Of a stretch of 5,954 bases of DNA, positions 1 through 5,858 are shown one piece after another. Under the pieces are notes generated by a model. The model ran no database searches. It saw nothing but the letters and a program-made list of their open reading frames with translations, and had not been told where the DNA came from. The stretch's first letter is position 1; each line of letters begins with the position of its first letter. This DNA is from a bacterium. GTDB taxonomy: Bacteria > Patescibacteriota > Minisyncoccia > Ryanbacterales > 2-02-FULL-48-12. The position numbers and the translations under genes were made by a program. The stretch covers positions 1-5,954 of the forward strand of contig SBBS01000095.1 in NCBI GenBank assembly GCA_005239605.1, in the 5' to 3' direction.

Positions 1-72
1 AATTTTGAAGCGCCAGCAGGGCTCACGCAAGAAATTTTCACCAAGCACCGGCCAGATTTCGGGAATTTTTAG
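1..72 (+). CDS. Possible 3' end of an unrecognised repeated gene, cut by the window edge
   Basis: Frame 1 is open from the first base to a TAG stop at 70-72 and gives 23 residues, including EAPAGLTQEIFTKH and ending RPDFGNF. The same reading frame exists in the inverted copy at the other end of the window (5886-5954, minus). The two copies differ at two bases in this part: one changes His to Pro and one is a synonymous third position. The DNA identity continues 27 bp past the stop and then ends abruptly, as expected if the gene is the tail of a mobile or dispersed element whose boundary lies near position 99. I do not recognise the peptide. A transposase C-terminus is a guess from context only, and the open frame could be chance in a 72-bp stretch. 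Confidence 0.3.
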   Translation, partial: NFEAPAGLTQEIFTKHRPDFGNF

Positions 73-99
73 CCGAAAATTTATTAAGGGACAGGTCTA
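4..99 (+). repeat. Left copy of 96-bp inverted end repeat
   Basis: Bases 4-99 match the reverse complement of 5859-5954 at 94 of 96 positions; identity stops after GACAGGTCTA. The side ending in GGGACAGGTCTA faces the genes and the other side runs off the window, so the full repeat may be longer. It holds a small inverted repeat, AATTTT/AAAATT, around the TAG stop of the possible coding tail. Since a contig often breaks where a repeat begins, the likely reading is a dispersed genomic element at both contig ends. The genes between are core genes, so a composite transposon is unlikely. Confidence 0.9.
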
Positions 100-120
100 T
101 TATATTTTAACTTTATTATC

Positions 121-2157
121 ATGATTGAATCATTCGCTATAATTGTATCTCTTATTGCTATCCTGTATGCTCTGTGGCTTAAGTGGTCTATTCAAAAAGC
201 TGATGCCGGTTCAGACGACATGCAAGAGATAGCGCAGGCCATAGAGGAGGGTTCGCGCGCGTATTTAAAGCGCCAGTACAAAGTGGTGTTTGTTGTTGCG
301 ATTGCAATGGCCGGATTTCTTGCGGTGTTTTTTGATCGCATGACGGCAGCCGGTTTTTTGTTGGGCGCGGTTGCTTCCGCGCTTGCGGGATATGTGGGCA
401 TGACAACGGCGGTTCGCGCGAATGTGCGCACGGCCCAAGCCGCCCGCGCGGGCGTTTCTTCCGCGTTTCGCCTTGCGTTTAAGGGCGGGGCGGTTACGGG
501 GTTTTTGGTGGTGGGGCTTGGGCTTCTTGCGGTTACAGGGCTTTGGAAATTTGCGGAGAGCATTCCTGCGCTTGTTGGTTTGGGATTCGGCGGCTCGCTC
601 ATTTCTGTTTTTGCGCGGCTTGGCGGCGGCATTTTTACAAAAGGAGCAGATGTGGGCGCTGATTTGGTGGGGAAAGTGGAAGCAGGCATTCCGGAGGATG
701 ATGCGCGCAACCCAGCCGTTATTGCCGACAACGTGGGCGATAATGTGGGGGATGATGCCGGCATGGCGGCCGATCTTTTTGAAACATATGTGGTAACGCT
801 GGTTGCCGCGATGATTTTGGGGGTTGCCATTTTTGGGAGTATTGATGCCGCTGTAATGTATCCGCTTCTTTTGGGTTCTGTTTCCATTCTTGCTTCTCTG
901 GCGGGCGCGTTTGCGGCGCGCATGTCTCCCAATGGGTCTATTATGGGCGCTCTTTATAAAGCGCTCGGGGTTGCTGTTGTGCTGTCTGCGGTTCTATTTG
1001 TCCCGGTAACGCAATCGGTGGCAGTTATTCCGGGCAATACAGCTTCTTTTGATTATTTCGGCGCACAAAAAAGGATTCCGGCAACATGGACTGACATGTA
1101 TTACGCCGCTCTTATCGGCCTTGCGATAACAGTACTTATGGTTCTCATTACGGAATATTACACGTCAAAACGGTTTCGGCCGGTGCGTTCCATAGCGGAT
1201 GCTTCCCATCAAGGGGGAGCGGGCACGAATGTTATTATGGGTCTTGCGGTTGGCATGGAGGCGGTCGTTTTGCCGGTTATTGTTATAGCGCTTGGCATGT
1301 TGTTTGCTTTTGGTTTCTTCGGGCTCTACGGCGTTGCGATTGCGAGCGTTGCGATGCTTTCGCTTACCGGCATTGTGGTGGCGATTGACGCATTTGGCCC
1401 CATTACGGATAACGCGGGGGGAATTGCCGAGATGGCTGGGTTGCCGGCCGACGTGCGCGAGGTTACAGATGCGCTGGATGCGGTTGGCAACACCACAAAA
1501 GCGGTTACCAAAGGGTATGCCATTGGGTCAGCCGGGCTTGCGGCATTGGTATTGTTTGCGGCATACACAAAGGAACTTGCGGCTTTGGGCGCGGATGCGG
1601 TATTTCAGTTGGCGGATCCATACGTTATCATTGGTATCTTTTTTGGCGCCTCGCTTCCGTATCTTTTCGGATCGCTTGCGATGCGCGCGGTTGGAAAAGC
1701 GGCGGGCAGTATTGTGGAAGAAGTGCGCCGGCAATTTCGAGAAATCCCCGGCATTATGGAACGCGCCGCGAAACCCGATTACGCGCGCGCGGTTGACATT
1801 GTTACCAAAGCCGCGCTTAGGCAAATGATTGCGCCCGCGTTGCTGCCAATTTTGGTTACTATAGCGGTTGCATTTCTTTTTGGCGCGGCAGGTCTTGCAG
1901 GGCTTCTTATCGGCGTTATCACGTCGGGTCTGTTTGTGGCGCTTTCCATGACATCAGGGGGCGCTGCCTGGGATAACACCAAGAAATTTATTGAAGAAGG
2001 AAATTACGGCGGCAAAGGTTCTCCCGCGCATGCCGCCGCTGTTATCGGGGATACAGTTGGCGATCCCTACAAAGACACTGCCGGCCCGGCCATAAACCCC
2101 ATGATTAAAGTGGTGAACATTGTGGCATTGCTGTTGGCGCCGTTTCTGGTTTTGTAA
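121..2157 (+). CDS. hppA: Membrane-bound K+-independent proton-translocating pyrophosphatase
   Basis: This is an integral membrane pump of the H_PPase family that hydrolyses PPi to two phosphates and moves protons across the membrane. It has 678 residues, full length for a bacterial member, and is hydrophobic throughout (about 16 membrane helices are expected from the family). Visible signatures are GADVGADLVGKVE (175-187), the acidic DDARNPAVIADNVGDNVGD block (193-211) that binds Mg-PPi, DLFE with Glu221 at the usual bacterial ion-gate position, and the C-terminal GDTVGDPYKDTAGP (643-656). In GNTTKAVTKG (456-465), Lys460 and Thr463 mark the K+-independent subfamily; K+-dependent enzymes have Ala at 460. 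No SD precedes the ATG at 121. The AT-rich TATTATATTTT at 98-108 could be a -10 for a very short leader, but no -35 is evident. A terminator follows directly, so the gene is probably transcribed alone. Confidence 0.97.
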   Translation: MIESFAIIVSLIAILYALWLKWSIQKADAGSDDMQEIAQAIEEGSRAYLKRQYKVVFVVAIAMAGFLAVFFDRMTAAGFLLGAVASALAGYVGMTTAVRANVRTAQAARAGVSSAFRLAFKGGAVTGFLVVGLGLLAVTGLWKFAESIPALVGLGFGGSLISVFARLGGGIFTKGADVGADLVGKVEAGIPEDDARNPAVIADNVGDNVGDDAGMAADLFETYVVTLVAAMILGVAIFGSIDAAVMYPLLLGSVSILASLAGAFAARMSPNGSIMGALYKALGVAVVLSAVLFVPVTQSVAVIPGNTASFDYFGAQKRIPATWTDMYYAALIGLAITVLMVLITEYYTSKRFRPVRSIADASHQGGAGTNVIMGLAVGMEAVVLPVIVIALGMLFAFGFFGLYGVAIASVAMLSLTGIVVAIDAFGPITDNAGGIAEMAGLPADVREVTDALDAVGNTTKAVTKGYAIGSAGLAALVLFAAYTKELAALGADAVFQLADPYVIIGIFFGASLPYLFGSLAMRAVGKAAGSIVEEVRRQFREIPGIMERAAKPDYARAVDIVTKAALRQMIAPALLPILVTIAVAFLFGAAGLAGLLIGVITSGLFVALSMTSGGAAWDNTKKFIEEGNYGGKGSPAHAAAVIGDTVGDPYKDTAGPAINPMIKVVNIVALLLAPFLVL

Positions 2158-2183
2158 GCATGTCCTCATCATGGTAAAAAAAT

Positions 2184-2211
2184 CCGCTCGGAGATGCTCC
2201 GCGCGGTTTTT
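2184..2211 (+). terminator. Bidirectional intrinsic terminator between hppA and the convergent 105-aa gene
   Basis: The stem is CCGC-t-CGGAG (2184-2193), the loop ATG, and the other arm CTCCG-c-GCGG (2197-2206): nine base pairs with one T/C mismatch. Five T follow (2207-2211). On the other side, seven A (2176-2182) give a U-run on the minus strand. The hairpin lies 26 bp after the hppA stop and 18 bp beyond the stop of the minus-strand gene, so it can end both transcripts. Confidence 0.9.
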
Positions 2212-2229
2212 GTGTTGCAGACGAATTTA

Positions 2230-2547
2230 TCAATTATATTCGTCTTCCAGTATTTTAATTACTTCTTCCGATAATATATATCGGTCGCTGCCATCTTGCG
2301 CAAAGTTCCACGCAAGATCATTTTCAATATCATCCACACTTTCATCTACCTCGGGTACCAGGGGTCCCGAGGTTTCGTAGTCAAGACCTAAACTGGAGAG
2401 GATATGCACAACGCCTTCCAGCTCTTCTTTCCGTTTTTGGGCCTGGAGCTCATATATGCGCTTGGCGCTTTCTTTTATCAACTCAAGCGCACGTTCCGCG
2501 GTTATTTCTACGCGGCCGTCTTGACCCATTGCGCTTTCATTACTCAT
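2230..2547 (-). CDS. Hypothetical small acidic protein, 105 aa
   Basis: I do not recognise the family. The gene is supported by a perfect AGGAGG six bases before the ATG, a plausible promoter, a terminator after its TGA stop, and a hydrophilic protein-like composition. No signal peptide or membrane segment is visible, so it should be cytoplasmic. Residues 14-50 look like one long charged helix (alternating Glu/Lys/Arg with Leu, Ile and Ala) that could form a coiled coil. After a Gly/Pro linker around 61-67, the rest is strongly acidic. I count 26 Asp/Glu and 10 Lys/Arg overall (net about -16), and nearly all the excess is in residues 51-105. Such a protein could be an adaptor, an antitoxin-like binder or a nucleic-acid mimic, but nothing decides this. 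It is encoded alone and convergent with hppA. An 11-bp hairpin lies inside the coding sequence at 2348-2373. Confidence 0.85.
   Translation of the reverse strand: MSNESAMGQDGRVEITAERALELIKESAKRIYELQAQKRKEELEGVVHILSSLGLDYETSGPLVPEVDESVDDIENDLAWNFAQDGSDRYILSEEVIKILEDEYN
2348..2373. other. Strong hairpin inside the 105-aa gene
   Basis: ACCTCGGG (2348-2355) pairs with CCCGAGGT (2366-2373). After one unpaired T, ACC (2357-2359) pairs with GGT (2363-2365) around an AGG loop. This gives 11 base pairs, mostly G:C, in a gene that is otherwise not structured. It encodes the Gly/Pro linker between the helical and acidic halves. No U-run follows on either strand, so it is not an obvious terminator. Confidence 0.6.
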
Positions 2548-2553
2548 AAAGAA

Positions 2554-2559
2554 CCTCCT
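2554..2559 (-). promoter_or_regulatory. Shine-Dalgarno sequence of the 105-aa gene
   Basis: The minus strand reads AGGAGG, followed by six bases (TTCTTT) and then the ATG at 2547-2545. It is the only clear SD in the window; hppA, prfB, ftsE and ftsX lack one. It fixes the start codon and suggests a transcript translated more strongly, or in a different way, than its neighbours. Confidence 0.9.
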
Positions 2560-2578
2560 CTAAATTTTTTCTCTTCTC

Positions 2579-2612
2579 ATATAAGCTAAAGTGTGCCCCT
2601 TTGTCTAGACAA
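2579..2612 (-). promoter_or_regulatory. Candidate promoter of the 105-aa gene, with a palindrome over the -35
   Basis: On the minus strand TAGACA (2607-2602) is followed after 17 bases by TTATAT (2584-2579). The -35 matches consensus at five of six bases; the -10 is weak. The -35 lies within the perfect 12-bp palindrome TTGTCTAGACAA (2601-2612), a size and position suited to a dimeric repressor. The leader would be about 25 nt and include the SD. An alternative -10, TATAAT, lies further upstream at 2680-2675. Confidence 0.4.
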
Positions 2613-2709
2613 CTAACTGTGTATAAGTCCTGCGGCGGAATTTGACTGGTAACGTTCGATCTTGCGTAATATGTATTATATTTTGTGTGAGTAGTTTGTA
2701 CTTTGGGAT

Positions 2710-2746
2710 AAAATTTCCACTTACCAAGTACTCAAAATTTCCACTT
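2710..2746. repeat. Two 13-bp direct repeats after the tRNA gene
   Basis: AAAATTTCCACTT occurs at 2710-2722 and again at 2734-2746, 24 bp apart. The second copy is one arm of the hairpin that follows the tRNA gene; the first copy has no partner nearby. They may come from a local duplication. Confidence 0.7.
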
Positions 2747-2758
2747 CGTGAAAATTTT
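2734..2758 (-). terminator. Terminator-like hairpin downstream of tRNA-Thr
   Basis: On the minus strand AAAATTTTCAC and GTGGAAATTTT form an 11-bp stem (one G-T pair) around a GAA loop, starting 3 bp after the tRNA 3' end. The stem ends in four T, but no long U-run continues beyond it, so termination may be incomplete. Confidence 0.55.
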
Positions 2759-2761
2759 ATG

Positions 2762-2833
2762 AGCCGGAGAGAGGACTCGAACCTCCAATCTCTGCTTTAC
2801 GAAAGCATTGCTCTGCCATTGAGCTACTCCGGC
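2762..2833 (-). tRNA. tRNA-Thr, anticodon CGT
   Basis: The minus strand folds as a complete cloverleaf of 72 nt. The acceptor GCCGGAG pairs with CTCCGGC; the D-stem is GCTC/GAGC with a seven-base loop. The anticodon arm is ATGCT-TTCGTAA-AGCAG, with anticodon CGT at 34-36 reading ACG, and the T-arm is GGAGG-TTCGAGT-CCTCT. The first pair of the anticodon stem is A-G; E. coli tRNA-Thr(CGT) also has a mismatch there, and its GCATTCGTAATGC resembles the GCTTTCGTAAAGC here. The discriminator is T (A in E. coli). CCA is not encoded, so it must be added by a CCA-adding enzyme. It is divergent from prfB. Confidence 0.95.
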
Positions 2834-2864
2834 TCAGGCAAGGGTGGGCGGGCTTGCTAGATGA

Positions 2865-2894
2865 ATTATATCGGCCTCTATACCAGCAATGCAA
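2865..2894 (-). promoter_or_regulatory. Candidate promoter of tRNA-Thr
   Basis: On the minus strand TTGCAT (2894-2889) and a perfect TATAAT (2870-2865) are 18 bp apart. The predicted start lies about 25 bp before the mature tRNA. The leader contains the inverted repeat GCAAG/CTTGC (2857-2853 and 2842-2838), which would be removed with the 5' leader. Confidence 0.55.
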
Positions 2895-2952
2895 GAAAAA
2901 TTATCATATATTCACGGTTTTGTCATCTTGTATGGCGAATTTTTTAAATTTA

Positions 2953-2961
2953 TGGTACAAT
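2953..2961 (+). promoter_or_regulatory. Extended -10 promoter giving a leaderless prfB mRNA
   Basis: TGGTACAAT is an extended -10 (TG-n-TACAAT). It ends six bases before the prfB ATG, so transcription should begin at or within a base or two of the start codon. No -35 stands out at normal spacing, which is tolerated by extended -10 promoters, and no SD exists. Start-codon choice and promoter position support each other. Confidence 0.55.
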
Positions 2962-2967
2962 CAGCAA

Positions 2968-4054
2968 ATGAACGATCTTACAGAACGAGTTCGTGTATTG
3001 GCAGATACGATCCCTCCGTTACGGGACCGTCTTTGACGTTGCGGCGAAAAAAGAAGAGATTTTGCGGCTGGAGCATGAAACGCAGCAAGCAGGGTTTTGG
3101 AATGATCAAAAACATGCGGCGGATATAACAAGCGAGCTGGCGTTGCTTAAAGAAACGGTTGCGTTTTGGGACGGTTTGTTGGGAGAAATCCATGAACTTG
3201 CCGAGCTTGTTGCGGTGGCGGGGAATGATTTGTCATTGCGGGAAGAGCTGGAGAAAAAGATTACTGATTTGGAAACACGCTACCGCGCGGCCGAAACCGA
3301 ACTTTTGTTTTCCGGTAAGTACGACAGGGGCAATGCGACTGTTTCCATTCAGGGGGGCGCTGGCGGCGAAGATGCCGAAGACTGGGCGCGTATACTGCTG
3401 CGCATGTATCATCGCTATTGTGAACGGCGCGGCTGGCAATTGATTGAACTTCATAAGCATGAAAACGAAACCGGCGGCATCAAAAATGCAACGTTTGAAG
3501 TTGATGGAAAGCGCGCCTATGGGTACTTGAAAGGAGAACAAGGGGTGCATCGGCTGGTCCGCATTTCGCCGTTTTCGGCAAAAAAACTCCGACATACCTC
3601 GTTTGCTTTTGTGGAAGTGCTGCCTGATATTGGAGATGCGCCTGAAATTGAAATTCCACCGGAAGATCTTGAAGTGGAGTTTACGCGCTCCGGCGGCAAA
3701 GGCGGGCAGAATGTGAACAAACGCGAAACTGCCGTACGGATTACTCACAAGCCAACAGGCATTGCGGTTCGGGTGGAAACGCAACGTTCACAGGGGCAGA
3801 ATCGCGAACGCGCCATGAGCATGCTGAAAGCGAAACTCTGCCAATTGCGGGAACTTTCGCATAAAAAGGAGATAGCAGAATTAAAAGGCGCTAAAATAGC
3901 AATTGAATGGGGAAGTCAGATACGTTCGTATGTGTTTCATCCGTATCAGATGGTAAAGGATCATAGAACGGGTGTGGAGACATCGCAAGTAGATAAGATA
4001 TTAGATGGAGATATTGATGAATTTGTGGAGGCGGAATTAAGTTATAAGGCATAA
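2968..4054 (+). CDS. prfB: Peptide chain release factor 2, expressed by programmed +1 frameshift
   Basis: RF2 recognises UGA and UAA in the ribosomal A site and triggers peptide release. The gene is in two frames: 22 codons from the ATG at 2968 end at TGA (3034-3036), and the rest continues in the +1 frame from GAC at 3035. The joined protein has 361 residues (E. coli RF2 has 365). Before the shift it contains DLTERVRVL, like the E. coli DLTERSDVL. After it come the helical N-terminal domain with GFWND, the SPF codon-reading tripeptide (about 200-202, which separates RF2 from RF1), and the catalytic GGQ (about 245-247) in SGGKGGQNVN, then WGSQIRSYV near the end. An ATG at 2993 in the +1 frame would give a 353-aa protein lacking the true N-terminus; I reject it because the upstream peptide is RF2-like. 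ftsE follows 126 bp later. Confidence 0.96.
3021..3037 (+). promoter_or_regulatory. Programmed +1 frameshift site of prfB
   Basis: The slippery CTT TGA C (3031-3037) is identical to the classical RF2 site: the P-site tRNA-Leu moves from CUU to UUU while UGA is read slowly when RF2 is scarce. This gives autoregulation. The SD-like stimulator three bases upstream, AGGGGG in E. coli, is here only CGGGAC, with perhaps three pairs to the anti-SD, so stimulation may be weak. Confidence 0.93.
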
Positions 4055-4068
4055 GATATAAAGTGTAA
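4041..4068 (-). repeat. Left arm of inverted repeat: two 14-bp motifs over the prfB stop
   Basis: Read on the minus strand this is TTACACTTTATATC followed by TTATGCCTTATAAC, two related 14-mers in tandem. The arm matches 4144-4171 at 23 of 28 positions in inverted orientation. It includes the last codons and the TAA of prfB. Confidence 0.7.
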
Positions 4069-4143
4069 AGAAACGTGGTTCCATGGAGAGTTTTCAGGAA
4101 TGGATTCATTCGTTCATTACATGATAAACAGTGATAATTTTAC

Positions 4144-4171
4144 TTAAACCTTATATCTTAACCCTTATATC
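4144..4171 (+). repeat. Right arm of inverted repeat: two tandem 14-bp motifs before ftsE
   Basis: TTAAACCTTATATC and TTAACCCTTATATC follow each other directly (13 of 14 identical). Together with the left arm there are four motif copies, two on each side of a 75-bp spacer (4069-4143). The spacer has no open frame of note, only small hairpins such as GAATG-gatt-CATTC. The TTATAT in the last motif lies about 10 bp before the ftsE start and could serve as its -10. Confidence 0.75.
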
Positions 4172-4180
4172 TATTCTAGC

Positions 4181-4864
4181 ATGATTTTTTTTGATAACGT
4201 TTCAAAAATATACAATGATAATTCTATTGCGCTTGAAGGTGTGACTTTTTCTGTTGAGCCGGAGGAATTTGTTTCGGTGGTGGGGCAGTCGGGCGCGGGA
4301 AAAAGCACACTGCTTCGGCTGCTGCTGGCGGAAGAGCGGCCCACGGAGGGAACAGTGTTTTTTGACTCGGTTTCGGTACATGATCTGCGGCGCAAAGATC
4401 TTATGCATGTGCGGCGCCGCATTGGCACGGTGTTCCAGGATTTTCGATTGCTGAGCCATAAGAATTCCTATGAAAATATCGCTTTTGCTATGGAGGTGGC
4501 AGGGCAGTCGGATGATGTCATTCATGCGGATGTTCCGCAGGTGTTGGAGCTGGTGGGGCTTGTGGACAAGGCGTGGAATTTCCCGCATGAGCTTTCGGGC
4601 GGCGAGAAACAGCGCGTTGCCATTGCGCGCGCTATCGTTAACCGGCCTGATGTGGTTATCGCAGACGAGCCAACAGGAAATCTTGATCCTATAAACACAT
4701 GGGAAATTGTAAAATTGCTCGGGAAAATTAACGAACTGGGAACCATTGTGGTGCTTGCCACGCACAATCGCGATATTATCAATGCGTTGGGCAGGCGCGT
4801 GATAACATTAGAAAAAGGAAAAATCGTTCGCGACGAACAAAAAGGGCGTTATGTGTTAAAATAA
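4181..4864 (+). CDS. ftsE: Cell division ATP-binding protein FtsE
   Basis: This is the cytoplasmic ATPase of the FtsEX complex, which controls peptidoglycan hydrolases at the septum. The 227 residues form one complete ABC nucleotide-binding domain of normal FtsE size: Walker A GQSGAGKST (35-43, Lys41), Q-loop Gln86 in VFQDFRLL, signature LSGGEKQR (138-145), Walker B VVIADE (158-163, catalytic Glu163) with the D-loop GNLDP, and the H-loop His195. The FtsE-type opening MIFFDNVSKIY and the ftsX gene 40 bp downstream separate it from other MacB/LolD-like ATPases. There is no SD; the ATG at 4181 is set by alignment of the N-terminus to the family. Transcription may come from the TTATAT motifs just upstream, or by read-through from prfB, since no terminator is evident between them. 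Confidence 0.96.
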   Translation: MIFFDNVSKIYNDNSIALEGVTFSVEPEEFVSVVGQSGAGKSTLLRLLLAEERPTEGTVFFDSVSVHDLRRKDLMHVRRRIGTVFQDFRLLSHKNSYENIAFAMEVAGQSDDVIHADVPQVLELVGLVDKAWNFPHELSGGEKQRVAIARAIVNRPDVVIADEPTGNLDPINTWEIVKLLGKINELGTIVVLATHNRDIINALGRRVITLEKGKIVRDEQKGRYVLK

Positions 4865-4904
4865 AAAAAGATTTGTAATTCGTAATTAGAAAAAAATTAT
4901 TGGT

Positions 4905-5813
4905 ATGATGATAAATCTAAAACGCGTTATAAAAGCAGGCATCATAAGTTTTTGGCGAAACGGATGGGTTTCGTTTGCCACGATTCTTATCATGGTGCTC
5001 ACTTTGTTTGTGGTGGGAGGATTGATTCTTTCAAATGTTATTTTAACTTCGGTGCTCGCTTCTCTGGAAGATAAGGTTGATATCACGGTATATTTTCGTT
5101 TAGATGCGCCGGAGGAGGAAATTCTTTCTGTGCGCGAGTCGCTTGAAGGCCTGGGAGAAGTGGAAGAAGTGGAATATATATCTCGCGCGGAAGCGTTGGA
5201 ACAATTTCGCAATCGGCATCAGGAAAACGCCCTCATTACGCAGTCGCTTGAAGAACTTGGAGATAACCCACTGGGCGCGAGTTTAAATATACACGCGGCG
5301 GATCCATCTCACTACAAAGCGATTAGTAATTTTCTTGAAGCAAACGTGCTTTCGGGTATACTGGATAAAATAACATACCATCAAAACGAGCTTGTAATTG
5401 ATCGGCTGTCTTCTATTTTGCTGACATCCCGCCGCATAGGCATTGCGGCCAGTCTCTTGCTCGTTGGTATTGCGTTTTTGGCGGCGTTTAATACTATTCG
5501 CATGGCGATTTACACAAGCCGCGAGGAGATTAAAGTTATGAAATTAGTAGGCGCTTCCAATTGGTACACCCGCGGGCCGTTTGTGGTGGAGGGGTTTTTG
5601 CATGGTTTGTTTGGGAGCGTGATCGCCTTGCTTATATTCTTTCCTCTTACCTATTGGCTGGGTCCCCGATCGGAAAAATTCTTCGGCGGCCCCGATTTAT
5701 ATGTGTACTATACAACGCATATCCTGGAATTATTTCTGGTACTTTTTTTAGTCGGCATTATCATAGGCATCCTTTCAAGTTCCATTGCCGTCCGCCGCTA
5801 CTTGCGGACGTAA
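4905..5813 (+). CDS. ftsX: Cell division protein FtsX
   Basis: This is the membrane partner of FtsE. The 302 residues show the family layout: a cytoplasmic N-terminus, TM1 (about 21-47), an extracytoplasmic domain (about 52-170) that in other bacteria contacts hydrolase regulators such as EnvC or PcsB, and then three helices (about 177-200, 228-250, 271-295). The conserved cytoplasmic loop REEIKVMKLVGASNW (206-220) couples to FtsE. Length is typical. The protein starts MMIN; either Met (4905 or 4908) could be used. No SD is visible in the 40-bp gap, so translation probably depends on co-transcription with ftsE. The sequence TGGTATGAT at 4901-4909 looks like an extended -10 but overlaps the start codon and cannot serve this start. 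Confidence 0.95.
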   Translation: MMINLKRVIKAGIISFWRNGWVSFATILIMVLTLFVVGGLILSNVILTSVLASLEDKVDITVYFRLDAPEEEILSVRESLEGLGEVEEVEYISRAEALEQFRNRHQENALITQSLEELGDNPLGASLNIHAADPSHYKAISNFLEANVLSGILDKITYHQNELVIDRLSSILLTSRRIGIAASLLLVGIAFLAAFNTIRMAIYTSREEIKVMKLVGASNWYTRGPFVVEGFLHGLFGSVIALLIFFPLTYWLGPRSEKFFGGPDLYVYYTTHILELFLVLFLVGIIIGILSSSIAVRRYLRT

Positions 5814-5854
5814 ACTCAAAAGCTACAGCCGTAAGGCTGTAGTGGAGGGTTTAC
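5810..5854 (+). terminator. Two-part hairpin at the end of ftsX, possible terminator or 3'-end structure
   Basis: An inner perfect 8-bp stem CTACAGCC/GGCTGTAG (5823-5830 and 5835-5842) closes a GTAA tetraloop. An outer stem GTAAACTC/GGGTTTAC (5810-5817 and 5847-5854, one T-G pair) encloses it. The outer arm includes the ftsX stop codon. No U-run follows, so it is not a standard intrinsic terminator; it could protect the mRNA 3' end. Only four bases separate it from the end repeat. Confidence 0.55.
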
Positions 5855-5858
5855 TCAT

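Noticed and set aside
192..932. Long minus-strand open frame inside hppA (246 codons)
   Set aside because: It is a shadow of the GC-rich third positions of hppA; low-complexity Ala/Ser/Pro/Thr composition and no start signals.
2710..2746. CRISPR-like array from the 13-bp direct repeats
   Set aside because: Only two short copies 24 bp apart, with one arm explained by the tRNA hairpin and no cas genes.
2642..2860. Plus-strand open frame with REDSNLQSLLYESIALPLSY
   Set aside because: It is the antisense translation of the tRNA-Thr gene, a well-known kind of false protein in databases.
2993..4054. RF2 starting at ATG 2993 in a single frame
   Set aside because: The 14 residues before the shift point do not resemble RF2, while the other frame gives an RF2-like leader ending at the classical CTT TGA C site.
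4069..4143. Small gene or structured RNA in the prfB-ftsE spacer
   Set aside because: No convincing open frame, SD or known RNA motif; only short hairpins and ATTC-like tetramers.
4901..4909. TGGTATGAT as an extended -10 for ftsX
   Set aside because: It overlaps the start codons; a transcript begun from it would lack the ftsX start.
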